Shown one piece after another: positions 30,541-31,177 of a DNA stretch of 31,177 nucleotides. Position 1 is the stretch's first letter. The number at the start of each line of letters is the position of its first letter. The stretch is from the NCBI GenBank assembly GCA_024231375.1, contig JAAEQP010000174.1, positions 1 through 31,177 on the forward strand. The letters are read 5' to 3'. The notes below the pieces were generated by a model, which saw only the letters and a list, made by a program, of their open reading frames with translations, made no database searches and was not told the origin of the DNA. A program made the position numbers and the translations under genes. The DNA is from a bacterium (GTDB lineage: Bacteria; Hydrogenedentota; Hydrogenedentia; Hydrogenedentiales; SLHB01).

Positions 30541-30608
30541 AAACCAGTCAGCGGCTCAAACCGCAACGACGATGGAAAACTACACGGTCAGGGGCGCGAC
30601 GTCAAGTT

Positions 30609-30821
30609 CTAATCGCCAGCGTACATGCCCGGGTCGTTCTCGTCGGCTTCAGACACGCACTCGTCGCACATCCCGGGCGTGTGCCCCTTCGTGAATTCGC
30701 CCTTACTGTCTGGCTGGTCTTCCCATCCGGCGGCGTCGATCTCCTGAATGACCGCGCCAGCGTCAGCACCACGAAACGCCTTAGCTCGCCCACACGTACA
30801 ATGCAGCGTCAGCATCTTCAT
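30609..30821 (-). CDS. small zinc-ribbon-type protein
   Basis: A 70-residue protein. The start at 30821 is chosen because its ATG overlaps the upstream stop (ATGA) and follows AAGGGGTGAGG; a longer frame from 30860 is less likely. It has CTCG (HCTCGR) near the N-terminus and MCDECV near residue 55, two Cys pairs consistent with a zinc ribbon, around an alpha/beta middle (GADAGAVIQEIDAAGW). Last gene of the leftward operon. Confidence 0.6.
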   Translation of the reverse strand: MKMLTLHCTCGRAKAFRGADAGAVIQEIDAAGWEDQPDSKGEFTKGHTPGMCDECVSEADENDPGMYAGD

Positions 30822-30988
30822 TTCCTCACCCCTTTCGGCCTTCCCCTCTTCCGATTCCAAGTCACGTCAACAGACGTCACCCACCAGTCGCGCCCATGCC
30901 GCTCGGCTGGAATGTCGCCCGACGCTATGAGGTCACGGACGCGGCGGGGGCAGATGTTGAGACGGCGGGCGGCTTCGGCTACGGTCAT
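30818..30988 (-). CDS. HTH DNA-binding protein with AT-hook-like tail
   Basis: A 56-residue protein. Start at 30988, with GGGGGA six bases upstream and overlapping the previous stop (ATGA). Residues 1-40 (MTVAEAARRLNICPRRVRDL, then IASGDIPAERHGRDWW) match the excisionase/MerR-like HTH_17 pattern. The C-terminal KRGRPKG is an AT-hook core, followed by more basic residues. So DNA binding is very likely: a small repressor, excisionase or activator. The target is not seen. A longer frame to 31036 is open but lacks a good start. Confidence 0.7.
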   Translation of the reverse strand: MTVAEAARRLNICPRRVRDLIASGDIPAERHGRDWWVTSVDVTWNRKRGRPKGVRK

Positions 30989-31177
30989 CTTAATTCCCCC
31001 ATCGCCAAGCTGTCTTCGGCGCAGGTTCCGCCGCAATCATCCAAGTCGCCATCGCAGAACGGACAGACGTTCTTGGGTTCGTCATTCTCTTTTGGTTCGT
31101 TTGTGAACCAGAACCCCGGGCAGCACGGGCAACCTTCCTCTTCTGGACCGACCGCGCCGCAACTGGGGCATTTGCCC
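30985..31177 (-). CDS. zinc-ribbon protein, cut by the window edge
   Basis: Sixty-three C-terminal residues are visible; the start lies beyond 31177. Three Cys clusters are seen: KCPSCG, GCPCCP and VCPFCDGDL plus later DDCGGTC, so at least two zinc-binding sites. It ends with TGA overlapping the ATG of the HTH gene (ATGA). First visible gene of the leftward operon. Function unknown. Confidence 0.6.
   Translation of the reverse strand, partial: GKCPSCGAVGPEEEGCPCCPGFWFTNEPKENDEPKNVCPFCDGDLDDCGGTCAEDSLAMGELR

Larger units (their letters stand above)
30144..30608. other. non-coding convergent intergenic region
   Basis: The only gap over 300 bases. No ORF with a sound start and ribosome site is seen on either strand. 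The first 130 bases are AT-richer and could hold a promoter, but no pair of boxes is convincing. The rest holds a forward terminator-like hairpin, a leftward terminator and a paired element, listed separately, plus minor hairpins (GATTC/GAATC at 30372-30389 region; GCGG/CCGC near 30551-30564). Confidence 0.7.

Noticed and set aside
1..31177. CRISPR array, insertion sequence, integrase or attachment site
   Set aside because: No regularly spaced repeats, transposase or integrase motifs seen. The tRNA-like 3' end alone is not enough to call an attachment site.

Overview
The window is a stretch of a tailed double-stranded DNA phage (or prophage) genome. It is GC-rich, densely packed and almost entirely rightward. 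It carries the packaging, head, connector, tail and fibre genes. I see no integrase, polymerase, helicase, primase or recognisable endolysin, so it is probably the late-gene part of a larger genome. Two lipoprotein signal peptides with lipoboxes and a spanin-like gene overlap suggest a host with an outer membrane. The host itself cannot be named from the sequence.

Layout. 84-2130: small genes including two single-membrane-span proteins, a small-terminase candidate and a pair of duplicated short proteins. 2127-4169: large terminase. 4169-5372: zinc-ribbon protein, a hypothetical protein, a Lar-like CxxC cassette flanked by 21-bp direct repeats, then a very structured leader. 5373-10494: head module (gpW-position protein, lambda-type portal, prohead protease with a probable internal scaffold start, decoration protein, major capsid protein). 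10565-14258: a repetitive protein, a GT-B glycosyltransferase, small virion-type proteins and a fibre or lectin-like protein with an AT-richer core. 14255-16322: a lipoprotein with an HExxH metallopeptidase motif, a holin-like protein, overlapping membrane/lipoprotein genes resembling spanins, and a zinc ribbon. 16312-19644: probable connector and tail genes and a short tape-measure candidate. 19654-28237: fibres, a beta-helix spike, a hub-like protein and a GT-A-like protein. 28241-28332: an atypical tRNA-like element. 28356-29405: metallophosphoesterase. 29402-30143: repeats, a long palindrome and small genes. 30144-30608: a non-coding convergent region with terminators in both directions. 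30609-31177: a leftward operon of three overlapping small genes (zinc ribbons and an HTH protein).

Genes are joined by many ATGA/GTGA four-base overlaps and TAATG/TGATG one-base overlaps, implying long translationally coupled messages. The most unusual features are: (1) a short leader ORF followed two bases later by a 12-bp hairpin that buries the ribosome site of the first head gene; (2) the repeat-flanked Lar-like cassette just before it; (3) an in-frame scaffold start inside the protease gene; (4) two glycosyltransferase-like genes in a structural operon; (5) a lipoprotein metallopeptidase; (6) a tRNA-like element with an oversized D region; (7) a structured 3' leader-like RNA next to the leftward terminator. 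All functional names rest on motifs and gene order read by eye, with no database search.
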